Below, piece after piece: positions 41,893-52,092 of a DNA stretch of 64,000 bases. Numbering within the stretch: position 1 is the stretch's first letter; each line of letters opens with the position of its first letter. This stretch comes from Monoplex corrugatus. Lineage: Eukaryota; Mollusca; Gastropoda; Littorinimorpha; Ranellidae. Location: NCBI GenBank assembly GCA_030674185.1, contig JAPXFY010000015.1:20009280-20073279 (forward strand). Reading direction: 5' to 3'. The notes under the pieces were generated by a model that worked only from the letters and a program-made list of their open reading frames with translations, was not told where the DNA came from and did no database searches. The translations under genes and the position numbers were made by a program.

Positions 41893-43312
41893 TAGCACTC
41901 CTTGCATCCCCTCTGTGAAGATACTTCAGTGCGTGGTTTCTTGCTGGAAAACGTCTTCTCTGATTTAGGCTTGTCTAAACGATGGATCTCCGACATATAT
42001 TCATCCTGCAAATGCTGCACTTTCCTGTTCAGATCTATCAGTGTGTGATGCTCAACTGATCTTGGACTATGAGTGGTAAGTTGTGGATGATCTGCATGGA
42101 AGTGACCATCTTCCAGTTGTCTTAACGAGTCCAAGCGTTGGACATTAGTCTTTATAGTAGCGTTTGTTTTTTCGCAGGGCTGACTAGGATTTGTTTGCAA
42201 GGGCTGTTCGGAGTGATTTGGAGGAAGAAAGGGTCCTGCAAAGTCTAACACAAGTCATCCTGAGTTGTGCCAAACAAGCAATTCCCACATCGTCAGAGAA
42301 AGCGCACGTGCCTAAAACACCATGGTTTGCTTCAGAATATTTACACACTGTGTCCAGCTGGCGGTCGCTGGTTACTTTGGTGACAACGTCGCCTCTTTTG
42401 ACGAAGACATCTCCGTCATAGACCCAGGTGTCCTGGAGCACCGCGTCCCGTTTCAGCTTCCTTGCCCTGGCAGCTAGCTAAGCTCTCAGTCACGCCAGAT
42501 TGTTATTGATGTAGATCCTGTCATCAGACCGCGGGACAGGAAGGGCAGCCGCTATGGCAGCGGAGGATGGAGCCGGTGGAGCTGAGTAACCGGCCATACT
42601 GAAGCTGATGGAGGAGGCTGACTTATTCGTCAGCCCTCTACGAGGTCTCATCAATGCGCTCTTGTAGCAGTACCTTGTGAATTTTACTATGATTGGCCAA
42701 CATGATGGACCCCCGTGTCTCCCTAACCGGTCAGTCATCTCCTCTGTCACGTCTACTTCCAGGGCCTCACCTATCCTCTGCACACTATTGGTGTCCTCCT
42801 TCACAGAGGCATCGGCTGGCTCAGGAATCCCACTGATCCTGACGCTATTTCTCATGGTGTACAGCTCCTGGGAGTCTAGCCTGTTGCTGAGATCACTAAT
42901 CACATCTCCTTCTCCTTCAAAGTTTGTGTAGGCCAGGAATCTTGTCCTTAAGAGATTGAGTGAAGGCCGAGGATAATACGTTTTGGATCTCTGGATCCTT
43001 AAGAGCCTCCTTAAGACTGTCCTTGATGCTCATACTGGCTTCTATAATGATGGGTCTATCCTCAGACTGATTCTCCAGCCCACTTCCAATAGATGTGCTA
43101 CACAGTGCAGAGTCAGCGGCGATGGTTATACATTCGTCTAGGTGAAAGTTCAGGGAAGAACTAGTAGTATCATGAAATGAATAATCTGATTCACCAGCAC
43201 CTTCAACATTAATGCATCTACGTTTGTCGACGTCCTTGTCACTTAAAGGGCTGACTTCGGATCTGCCTCGTTTGGTACTCTGATAGTTGTCATCGGACAT
43301 AGTTTCAATCAC
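41893..43312 (-). pseudogene. LINE ORF1 protein remnant
   Basis: Several collinear minus frames form an ORF1-like nucleic-acid-binding protein. Region 43312-42917 starts MSDDNYQSTKRGRSEVSPLS and has an acidic N-terminus. Region 42903-42490 has LYTMRNSVRISGIPEPADAS, VQRIGEALEVDVTEEMTDR and PIIVKFTRYCYKSALMR, the RRM/CTD-like core of L1/Tx1-type ORF1 proteins. Region 42441-42184 continues with DTWVYDGDVFVKRGDVVTKV. Frameshifts and a stop separate them, and no endonuclease or reverse transcriptase follows. The downstream side is replaced by the LINE tail ending at 41892. Confidence 0.7.
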
Positions 43313-43942
43313 TTTTTTTGATGGTCACTTTTTATGTAGCCAAGGTATCATGATGAAGCTACAATAAGTTGGATGAGGAAGTTACATGAGAAAGTTTAGA
43401 TGTTCTTGAAATAACAGGATACTCCTCACAAAAGGATGCACCTCACACAAAAAATAAGCTTTATGAGGACTGATTTCAAGTATACCTGTGGCACTGTCTG
43501 TAAGTGTAAACAAACATAAACTCAACTTGTCAGTCAAAGTTAGTTATCTACCAGTTTAATGACAAAGTCACATACCTCCTAAGACTACAGCAGTCGAAAT
43601 AGCTCACTGATGACTACTATTATACACATGAAACATTAATTACACTCAACACAGTAGAGAAACATTAGTTAAACCAAGAAATACATTATGTGATGTTAGG
43701 AAAAAAATGAGAAAGCACCATTTCGAACACTCTGTATCCATATTTTATTTACAGCCTACATTGAACTGAAATGAATCTACAATGTCACATGTATTTTTTC
43801 TCTTTAGGTGGAGTTATCTGTGGCAGAGGGGATTCTAAGTCCAACTGCTGTCTCATTTAGACAGTTATCTTCTGCTGTCACTTCTATTTCCATGCCCTCT
43901 GAATGAGTGTCATTCAGTCTGTTCACTGTTGCATGAACTTCC
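43313..43942. other. Non-coding interval
   Basis: AT-rich sequence without recognisable coding, repeats or termini, between the ORF1 remnant start and the RTE-like relic. Confidence 0.4.
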
Positions 43943-45640
43943 TTGCTCCCCTGCTTCCCATGTTATTCCAGGCCAAATCCAAAAGATCTGATCCGTGGGA
44001 CACAATGCATGCCATATGCTGTGGAGACCTCATCAAGATGTTTTATCAAGCTGACCAGCTCTTGCTCTTGCGCAGCTAGTCCGTCAATGACGTCAGCAAA
44101 ACGCAAGTTTGTGGTTGTTCTACCTCCGATGCTCCTCGTGGTCTTCAAGTGCGTCAGCCATTATTCTCTCTAAGAAGATGTTATAGAGAGTGGGGAAGAA
44201 CAGGCATCCTTGGCGTACTCCAACTGTGGTTCGGAACCATTCTCCTATGTTGTTAAAGGAACTCTTCCGAGACGTCCTTCCTGATGCAATATTCCAGTTT
44301 TTACAAGAGATCAATAGATTTCACTAGATGTAATTTTACGTGTTTTTCTTTAATGGCATTTTAGATATGCAAGGTTGACGGTGAGCATGGTTTTTATCTG
44401 TTTATCTTAACGGGTTGTTCTTTTCTTTTTGACGTGGTGTTAGCCCTGATATGGCTCTAGTGGTCGGCTGGGCTATAAGCAATATGAATTGAATTGAATT
44501 GAATTGGCATTGTTCTTCAATCCATGTCTCCTTTGCTTTCCTCATGCCTTCTTTAACTTGCTGATTGGCTTCTCTGTATAGTTTAGCTCCTTCATCCGTA
44601 CTCTTCTTTTGCTTTAGTTCTCTGCATTTATCGCTTAGCTTTAGTACTTCTTCCGTGACCCAGGTATCTTTGTTGGTCGGTGTTTTCCAAGGATGTCGTT
44701 GGCTGCTTTGGTCACGGCAGTGTTGAATTTGTTGATCAGAGTGTCTACTTCGGTGTCCCGATTGTCAAGGACGAGGAGAGGAGCAAACTTCCCTCCTATC
44801 GTTGCTTGGAAGTTTTCAACTATGTTGGGATCTTTGAGCTTCTCAAGATTGAACTTGATTCTTATGTTGCCCTGTTTCATCATCCTCTAGAGGTGGAGTT
44901 TGAAGGTCATCATTACAAGCTCATGATCACTTTCAATGTCCGCTCCTGGAAAGCTCCTGGTCTTTGTGATGTTAACACTTGACTGGAAGCGTCTTTTAAC
45001 CATGATGTAATCGATCTGACAGTGGTATTTTTCTCCTGGGCTGTGCCATGTCCAGCGTCTAGATGGTTTGTGTGGACCAAACGTGTTCACCACCTTCAGG
45101 TCGTTGTAACTGGCGAATTCTAGGAGCCTCAAACCTCTTTCGGTGGTCTCAGGGTTGAAGTATTGGCCACATATCCCTTTCCAGTTATTGCGTTCATCCT
45201 CTCCAATCTTCGCATTCCAGTCGCCCTGCACTATAATGATGTCTTTGGCGTCTGATCTACGATTTCCAGCAGTTGATCATAGAAGTCTTCGACAGCCTCG
45301 TCATCATAGTCAGTTGTTGGGGCATAAGCTTTGATGATGGTGATGTTAAAAGGTGAAGCCTCCAGGCGAATGGTAATGAGTCTGCTAGAGACTGGTCGGC
45401 ATCCCATGATGGCATTCACAGTGTCTTTGTGAATGAGGAATCCAACTCCATGCTCATGTTTGTCTTCACTGCCACTGAAGTAGAGTTTGTGGCCTTCTGG
45501 GGTAGACGTTTCTCCGAGGTTTTTCCATTGTACCTCACAGAGCCCAAGGGCGTTCCATCGGTATCTCTTCATTTCATGTGTTAGTTCTGCAACTTTTCCT
45601 GCTGCTCTCAGCGATCTCACATTCCAGATGCCGATAGTAA
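43943..45640 (-). pseudogene. RTE-like LINE relic: endonuclease and partial reverse transcriptase
   Basis: 45620-45231 and 45231-44887 form an apurinic-type endonuclease: YRWNALGLCEVQWKNLGE, EHGVGFLIHKDTVNAIMGCR, ITIIKAYAPTTDYDDE, QGDWNAKIGEDERNNWKG, RRWTWHSPGEKYHCQIDYIM and the catalytic SDHEL. 44883-44510 continues towards the polymerase. After an inserted LINE tail (44257-44506) the reverse transcriptase resumes (FRTTVGVRQGCLF, LYNIFLERIMADALEDHEEH). The active-site block reads LRFADVIDG where FADD is expected, so the catalytic Asp pair is broken. Most of the polymerase is deleted. Confidence 0.75.
44257..44506 (+). mobile_element. LINE 3' end copy 3, inserted in the RTE-like relic
   Basis: KELFRDVLPDAIFQFLQEIN, stop at 44325-44327, a 3' UTR matching copy 2 at 41600-41892 apart from small indels, then CTAGTGGTCGGCTGGG and four GAATT units. 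It lies antisense within the RTE-like relic, so it inserted later. Confidence 0.8.
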
Positions 45641-45701
45641 TATTGTTTCTTGTATGTAGGGATTTTGGTCCATATTATACTTATTTCTAATAAAACACTC
45701 T

Positions 45702-45755
45702 TCTTCCATTGTGAAACGGAAAACCTTTCTTCCATTGTGAAACGGAAAACCTTTA
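45702..45755. repeat. Two-copy tandem repeat of about 26 bp at the H-C left flank
   Basis: TTCCATTGTGAAACGGAAAA plus CCTT occurs twice in tandem. The TTA target duplication of H-C is at its end (45753-45755). Confidence 0.85.
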
Positions 45756-45925
45756 GGCTGCGGCCATAGTAAACCCGGCCGTCCAGAGTTTTGACGGCCG
45801 TCTCTTTAGCCGGTAGAACGGGTCCGTCAAAGTGGCCATAGTAAACCCGGCTTTCCGGAGTTTTGACGGCCGTCTCTTGCTGAGGCCAAGTGCGGTCAAG
45901 GGAAATGCGAGTAGTCACTATCAAA

Positions 45926-46224
45926 ATGGCGCGGACGAAACAGAACAGATCGTTGTTGTTGCTGTGGTGGTGGTGGAGGAAGAAAAGAGGGAGCCTACGA
46001 TGTTTCGCTGTTCATCCTATCAACAGATGGAGACACATGTATGGAGAATATCACCATCTGATGCCCCAACTGCGCAATCACTCAGAGAAGTTTCATCAGT
46101 ACCTCAGAATGACACCTCATTCTTTTGATCATCTTCTTGAACTCTGTGCACCTGATCTTCGAGAAAAGTCAACTAACTTCTGCCGAGCAGTTCCACCGGA
46201 AGAACGACTTGTTGTTACACTGAG
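45926..46224 (+). pseudogene. First exon of the H-C Harbinger transposase
   Basis: MARTKQNRSLLLLWWWWRKK, FAVHPINRWRHMYGEYHHLM and PPEERLVVTLR align with exon 1 of H-B and H-1 and end at a GT donor (46225). The DDE exon was not found in H-C, so the transposase is not produced. Confidence 0.85.
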
Positions 46225-46278
46225 GTAACCATTTGAATTTTTTTTCTGTATGTATATGTTACAGTCAGACTGTGAAAT

Positions 46279-46421
46279 CAGTCATTTCGTGAAATGACTA
46301 AAATTTTCAGTCATTTCATGAACTGACTGTGAGGGTCAGTCGTTTCACGAAATGACTAAAATTCCTAGTCATTTCATGAAATGACTGAAATTAATGGTCA
46401 GACATTTCATGAAATGACTGA
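46279..46421. repeat. Left palindrome array of Ginger-1
   Basis: Five 20-base near-palindromes of the form AGTCATTTCGTGAAATGACT, spaced about 30-40 bases. They are mirrored at the other end (48637-48755). Candidate transposase-binding sites. Confidence 0.85.
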
Positions 46422-46440
46422 AAATTTTGTATATGATTGG

Positions 46441-46729
46441 ATAGAATTAAAACCTACACCACACACACACACACACTCACACACAAAAACCTTTTAAAAT
46501 TAAAATTAAAAACCTTTTATTGATACTAATGATACGTATAAAGTTGATATAGTAAGAGCAAAACATGTTATTGTGTATAGAATTAAAACATACACCAGAC
46601 ACACACGCACACACACATACACATTAGGGATAGAATTAAAAACCTTTTAAAATTAAAATTAATTATAAAATTAATGATAATAATGATACTTATAAAGTTG
46701 ATATAGTAAGAGCAAAACATGTTATTGTG
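46441..46729. repeat. Tandem duplication (136 + 153 bp) in the Ginger-1 3' region
   Basis: ATAGAATTAAAAC ... GATATAGTAAGAGCAAAACA then TGTTATTGTG occurs twice in tandem (46441-46576, 46577-46729), with CA-repeat length changes. Confidence 0.85.
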
Positions 46730-46752
46730 ATATCACATCAACACATAGAGTC

Positions 46753-48399
46753 TTATTTGTTAGAACAGCTCAAACTGTTGTGACATCGGCTGTTGCAGAG
46801 AAGTCGCGCCTTAAAACACTTGCATCTCTTCGTTTGACATTTAGCCGGACCATTACACGAGCATTTCACGAAACCTTGTCCTCCACTTATCGACATTTGA
46901 ATCACAGCCTGTCTTAGAGAAATTTCAGTGTCCTGGTTGATGTCATTCTCGCTCAGAAGCTGTTCGGGACAAACGTCAAACTGATTACGGGAATATCTGC
47001 CTTTGAGAACACCACTCCTTGTAGCTATTCTGTAGTTGTTATTGTCATCGCGACTCACAATAACACCAAGAATGTTTCGCGGATCACCACGTCCTCGATC
47101 CACTAATGGAATTGGCACAGCAACATTGTTTCCTATTTCGCCAGCAACAAGTTCAACTCTGCTACGCTTAACCATTCGTTCTGCTTGGACAGTTTGTGAT
47201 GCACTAGCTGCCAATCGCTGGTTGATAATGTCGGATTGTCGTTGGTCAAGTTGGTCAGTTGTAGGAGGCTGATTGGCTGGCGATGTCTCAGGCTGTTGCT
47301 CGTCGGTCGATGGTTGCGGTACTGACTCGTCACTTCTGGATGGTGGTGTTTCTTCGAATTGTGTCGTTTCTGGTGGAACTAGAGTTGCAAGCAAATCTTG
47401 TTCTGTCTCTAGTCGGCTGATCACTTCGGTTGGTAGTGACGTTGAAGTTAGTCCAACACGAGCACTGGTCCCAAACATTGCAGTATAAGGGCTTCTGTTG
47501 ATTCCAGCGTGATGCGAAGAATTCTTTGCGAACTGAACGAATTTGATGCCCATTGTCCAATCTGTTGAGTTGTTATCTGCCATCCAGGCCACAAGCATGT
47601 CTTTGATATCGCTGTTGGCTCTCTCAACTGAACCCTGACTCTGAGGATGTCTGGGTTTGCCATGAACGATCTTCAGGCCGGGCCACAGGGTCGCAAGTTC
47701 TGTAATTATGGCAGCGGTAAACTCCGAACCATTATCCGATTGGAGAACAACTGGTGCGCCTATCAGAAGGAAGATGTCAGCAAGCTGGAAGGCTACCTCA
47801 GTGGCTCGTTTGGATGTAAGTGGTCGCAGAATGCAGAACTTGGTCAAATGGTCTTGATACACCATGATCCATTTGAAACTGTTGTGGCTCATGGATTGCA
47901 TGTCCATCAGGTCAATCTGTCCTCTGGATGCAAACTCGGTCGTCAGTATCGGTTTCACAACCACTCCCTTGGTCATGGGACGTTTTCTCTTTTTCTGGCA
48001 TTCCTGGCACAATGACTTGAATAGTTCGACATCATCTCTCAAAATATTGGCATACTTCACAGATAGTTCCTTCATCATTCTATCTCTACCACCATGACCA
48101 GTTGCAACATGGGCTTTCTTGATGACGTCGAATGTGTCTTCTATGCTGGCGTAGTAGACTGGAAGTTCGTCGGGTGTCTGGCGTTTCTTTATAAGTTTCT
48201 GCACATCACCACATTCAAGAATTTCATACTTGTTAAGTAGATAATATTCGTGGCGGGACTTGGTCTTTGATGACTCACTGGCAGCCTTGATCTCTTCAAT
48301 TGTCTTGTAGTAAACATCCTTTGGAATAAGATTCTTTGGACATTTATTGTACTTCTCAAGCAAGTCATTACGAAATCTCAACTCTATACTGTCTGACAT
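46753..48399 (-). CDS. Ginger-type integrase transposase, intact, intronless
   Basis: This is a 548-residue open frame. After an N-terminal helical part comes a zinc-binding HHCC region (AHVATGHGGRDRM, then LCQECQKKRKR). The rve/integrase core has GQIDLMDMQS (first Asp), VVLQSDNGSEFTA (second Asp) and HPQSQGSVERANSDIKD (Glu), so the DDE triad is complete. A variable Gln/Thr/Ser-rich linker follows, then ADGRGDPRNILGV-type text and a cysteine-rich C-terminus (FVKCSCNGPAKCQTKRCKC, LLCNSRCHN). Animal relatives include KRBA2-like proteins. It appears functional, with both element ends intact. Its relative in Ginger-2 carries an intron between LLSK and YEIL, where this one reads straight through (LLNKYEIL). 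Confidence 0.9.
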   Translation of the reverse strand: MSDSIELRFRNDLLEKYNKCPKNLIPKDVYYKTIEEIKAASESSKTKSRHEYYLLNKYEILECGDVQKLIKKRQTPDELPVYYASIEDTFDVIKKAHVATGHGGRDRMMKELSVKYANILRDDVELFKSLCQECQKKRKRPMTKGVVVKPILTTEFASRGQIDLMDMQSMSHNSFKWIMVYQDHLTKFCILRPLTSKRATEVAFQLADIFLLIGAPVVLQSDNGSEFTAAIITELATLWPGLKIVHGKPRHPQSQGSVERANSDIKDMLVAWMADNNSTDWTMGIKFVQFAKNSSHHAGINRSPYTAMFGTSARVGLTSTSLPTEVISRLETEQDLLATLVPPETTQFEETPPSRSDESVPQPSTDEQQPETSPANQPPTTDQLDQRQSDIINQRLAASASQTVQAERMVKRSRVELVAGEIGNNVAVPIPLVDRGRGDPRNILGVIVSRDDNNNYRIATRSGVLKGRYSRNQFDVCPEQLLSENDINQDTEISLRQAVIQMSISGGQGFVKCSCNGPAKCQTKRCKCFKARLLCNSRCHNSLSCSNK

Positions 48400-48636
48400 T
48401 TTTATTGTCGTGACTCACAATAACACCAAGAATGTTTCGCTTAACAGTCGCATGTGCACGAGAGCAGGAAGCGTGCTAATTCCTGATAGGAAAGCTCGCG
48501 CTCAAGGTGTGAAAGCCACGAGCTAGCAAACAAGCCGGCACGAGCAGCGGCGTGGTGGGCACTCAACAACTGCTGACAGCGAATGCAAGTTACACAAGTT
48601 GACTGAAATCAGTCAGACTGTGAATAAAATGTAACT

Positions 48637-48755
48637 AAATTTTAGTCATTTCACGAAATGACTAGGAATTTTAGTCATTTCGTGAAACGACTGACCCTCA
48701 CAGTCATTTCGTGAAATGACTGAAAATTTTAGTCATTTCACGAAATGACTGATTT
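48637..48755. repeat. Right palindrome array of Ginger-1
   Basis: Inverse of the left array; at least four AGTCATTTC...GAAATGACT palindromes. Confidence 0.85.
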
Positions 48756-48777
48756 CACAGTCTGACTGTAACATATA

Positions 48778-48800
48778 CGTTTGAGTCTGTCTCTGTTTGG

Positions 48801-48858
<58 letters not shown>

Positions 48859-49764
48859 TGCAAATGCGTGTGAATGTGTATGTGTGTGTGTGGTTGTATT
48901 TGTGTGTTTCCATGTTTTGTGTGGGTGTGTGTGTAAGAGAGAGCGTTTGAAAACATTTATGCATTTGCATAAAAGCCAGTGGTACCCGTTATCCAAAGTA
49001 CATGATTTTTGTATTTTAACAGTAAATTGTGAAATACATACATACATAAGTGCAAATAATGCTTACTTTCACACATCGTCTTTGTCATTTATGATATCAA
49101 GAGCAGAAAGTTAAAGCAGTAATTTTCTTTATTTTAGTATTTTAGTCCGCTTACAAACAATCGAGCACAGTCTTTGACATTTGTAAGCAAACAAAGAAGA
49201 AAGAACCATAAAACAGAAGAAAAAAGAAAAAAAAAAGAAGATAGAAGAAGTACAAAAAGAAGAAGAGAAGAAGTAGAAAAAGTATTGATAATAAAGAAAA
49301 AGCAGCAAAGATCACTCAAAATACAGGCATTAATTTTGTTTACATACATTAATGATGAACTAGCCATCACTTTGGTATGATCCACACTATGTCACACCAC
49401 AAAAAGAAAGGGTGGGGGGGGAGAGGAGAAAGGAAAATGAAACAAAAACTAATCATTGAACACTTAAAAAAACTAAGTCTACAGACATTTTTTGTAGACA
49501 CTACTCATCATTTGGAGTTTGAAAAATACCACATGAAAAGTATACACATATACATTATGATCTTTAATTATTATTGGAAACTGAGACTGGAAGCAGTGTC
49601 AATTTTAGCAAAATACTATTGCTGAAAAACACAAAAAAGTGACATGATCACATGAAGGTATTTTTAACTGAAGAATTGGCAGTTTTCATTCGCATCATGA
49701 TGCAAGTATTCAAAATAGCACACGTGACAAAAATGTACCTTTGGCAATGCACATTCATAAACAT
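48778..49764. other. H-C intron remainder: long GT microsatellite, polypurine tract, no gene
   Basis: (GT)n at about 48801-48858 with a further GT-rich stretch to 48935, and a polypurine AAGAAG-rich tract at 49190-49310. No coding or terminus was seen. Confidence 0.6.
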
Positions 49765-50592
49765 TCAGGGTGAATATGCTCGCTGAGTTAAGTACTGATC
49801 TTGCACGTAGTAAGGCTGCTGTTGAGACTGCTGGAAGTGGAACTGAGCTGCACCTGAAGTAGATGTACTGGTTTGTGGGGAAGGGATGAGTGTCTGTTGT
49901 GCATATGTCTCTGTTGCTTGTGTTTTCACTGATTTCACGAAAGAAATGACCAGTGACATAACACATTAAAGAGAGAGTATGAATTATAATTAGATACTTT
50001 GTGTTTTGTAGGATAATTTAATGACTTTTACTGCAGCTACAATTCATTACTGTTCATTTTTAACGCGATTTCAGTGACTGCGGCGGACTGCAAGAACAAA
50101 TGGGCTTCACTGCGGGATCACTTCAGGAAGAAGCACAGAGAGATGTCAACTGCAGTCTCTGGGCAAGCTGCTAAGAAACGACGGAAGTGGTATCTGTATG
50201 ACTTTCTCACATTTCTGATACCATCATGCTCCACTGGATTGACAAGCGGCAACCTTCCCTACCCCGACCAAGACGACCAAGATGAAAATGAGTCATCAGA
50301 TGACCAAACTCAAGAGACACAAAGTCAAGACACACAAAGTTCAAGGTACCTTCCCTCAGACGACGACAGTCTTCGGCCTGATGTTACTCCACTGCGTAAA
50401 AAACGACCCACTCGCTGCTCAGGGAAGAAGAATGACATGTCAGGTATTGATAAAGAGGTCATCAACACCTTTAGAGAAGTACAGAATGAGGTACCGATGG
50501 ATGAAAACGAATGCTTTTTTAAAAGTGTAGTGCCTGTTATGAAAACATTGGATGTGATGCAGGCTTTGGAATTGCGGGGAGAAATTCAGAAA
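49765..50592. pseudogene. H-C MADF accessory gene, split by a local inversion
   Basis: The C-terminal part is on minus (49945-49765: VISFVKSVKTQATETYAQQ, ending TQRAYSP). The rest of the exon is on plus (50075-50592) after an acceptor at 50073-50074: TAADCKNKWASLRDHFRKKH, KKRRKWYLYDFLTFLIPSC, an acidic linker and ALELRGEIQKL. Turning the segment of about 49946-50592 around places EIQKL directly before VISFVKS on one strand, as in H-1 and H-B. Both breakpoints show ACTG/CAGT. MADF exon 1 was not found. Confidence 0.7.
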
Positions 50593-51015
50593 CTGCATTC
50601 ATCTTGGTTTTCCTGGTCGAATGCTCCAAAAGCTGCAGCACACAGAAAAGCAGAGAAAAGTAAGAAATGGTTATGTACATCCAGAGTCTGTTGGTCTTTC
50701 TTTCTGCGTTGAATATTCTTAAATCTGATGAGAATATGTATAAGAAAAACTAAGCTCATAGACACATAGTAGGCCATATGTTTCCTCATAAATACAAAGC
50801 AATATTCAATATTATACATTATTATATCAGATGCAATTGCACAAAAGTACAGTGCATTGCAGTCATCATGTGGCATAAGTAATGGGGTGTGCAGAACATT
50901 AAAATATTTATTTTGATTGAAAGAGGGAAAAAACATATTTACCTGGTTCATCATCCTGGTTATCTCCATTTGCAACTCTCAGAGCTTCAAATATGTTGAC
51001 TCTTTCAGTAGCCAT
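50593..51015 (-). pseudogene. 5' fragment of another Academ-like gene (A3)
   Basis: The ATG at 51015 opens MATERVNIFEALRVANGDNQ, with a GT donor at 50942. Exon 2 starts at 50632 (FGAFDQENQDECSF) and is cut at 50592, just where the zinc-domain cysteines should follow. The short-exon-1 then Cys-exon-2 pattern matches A1 and A2. The cut coincides with the border of the inverted MADF segment. Confidence 0.5.
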
Positions 51016-51460
51016 AACTGAAAAAAAGCATGACAAATGCATAGCATTACTATCACTGAAAAAAACCTTTGTATTGCCAGTAGTACAAAACAAAATACCG
51101 GTCTGTTTGCAATGTAGATATTTCATTATATTTTTAGGAAAAAATACTTTGTTACACTTACATATTGCACACACATACGTTCATACACACATCTAAGGCA
51201 ATAAAAGGAGAGAAAGAGAGAGGAGGAAAAGGAAGAGGAGAAGAAATGCTTACCTTCACAGTGCTTGCATCAGAACCACGTGCTTCTCAAGATGGCGATT
51301 CTGAGAGAAGGGAAGGAACATTCAGTGCCACCTCTCATGAAGTAAAGGTGCTCTCCCTCGTTGCCATCACTGCTGAATGAAAAGGGGTTGTCTGGCATTG
51401 GTCAGAACAGTTTCATTCGCTTGCTTATACTGTGTAAGTAATGTCTCTTGCTTTGCACAG

Positions 51461-51622
51461 CATGGGTGTGTAGGCACCCACGAAGTACAGGAAGGAATAA
51501 TGAGATGGCAGGCCTCTATAAAACCATGGGTGTGTACGCACCCACGAAGTGCAGGAAGGAATAACCAGATGGCTGTTTCTGTAAAACCATGGGTGTGTAC
51601 GCACCCAGGAAGTACAGCGCAG
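51461..51622. repeat. Tandem repeat, three units of about 63 bp, each with a GGGTG...CACCC hairpin
   Basis: Units start at 51461, 51525 and 51588 (CATGGGTGTGTACGCACC, then CACGAAGTRCAGGAAGGAAT). A diverged fourth piece with GGGTGCGCCTGCACCCACGA lies at about 51782. The minus frame across it is a repeat artefact. Confidence 0.85.
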
Positions 51623-51639
51623 GTTATATAAACATTTTG

Positions 51640-52090
51640 TTGATTGTTTACTTTTTCATTTATTAAGATAATTACTTCAAATTTGGTGTGAATGTGGAAC
51701 CATTCTTCATTGACAAAGTCATTAAATTTCAAGAAAGTAGTGAAAAAAATGATTAAGATATCAAGAGTTGAATAACAGTCTGGGTGCGCCTGCACCCACG
51801 AATGTCAGCGAAGGTTAAGCATATTCGATCAATTCAATTCAATCTCCCGAAGGACTGTCTTAGGCAGTGTTGTGGCATGTGACATATGATATCCAGACCA
51901 TGATAACCCTATTAGTATTACATTTTTTAGAAAAAGGCTTTGGCAGATGGAGAAAATTTTTACTAACAATACACAAAGCTTCAAGCTGGACAGAGGATAT
52001 TCATATCAGCTGTGCCTCGATATAATATCTGCACCTGAAAAATTAAAACACAAGTTAAGTCAGTGGAAAGAACCCAAAACAGAACTGTTT
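51640..52090. other. Non-coding interval left of Academ A2
   Basis: No gene was seen. A short inverse (GAATT)n-like AATTCAATTCAAT occurs at about 51832, which may be the tail of a minus-strand LINE copy. The A2 donor at 52092 opens into this region, but no downstream exon was recognised. Confidence 0.4.
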
Positions 52091-52092
52091 AC

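Larger units (their letters stand above)
46257..48773 (-). mobile_element. Ginger-type transposon 1 (integrase-like), complete, with TATA target duplication
   Basis: The element begins TGTTACAGTCAGACTG at 46257 and ends with its inverse at 48773. It is flanked by TATA at 46253-46256 and 48774-48777. The inverted repeats run about 134 bp and contain arrays of palindromic 20-mers. TGT...ACA ends, 4-bp duplication and an integrase-fold transposase match Ginger elements. It lies in the intron just after H-C transposase exon 1. The element is 2.5 kb and its gene is open. Confidence 0.87.

Noticed and set aside
46279..48755. Regularly spaced palindromic 20-mers resembling a CRISPR array
   Set aside because: They lie within the inverted ends of a eukaryotic Ginger element, with no unique spacers of constant size and no cas genes.
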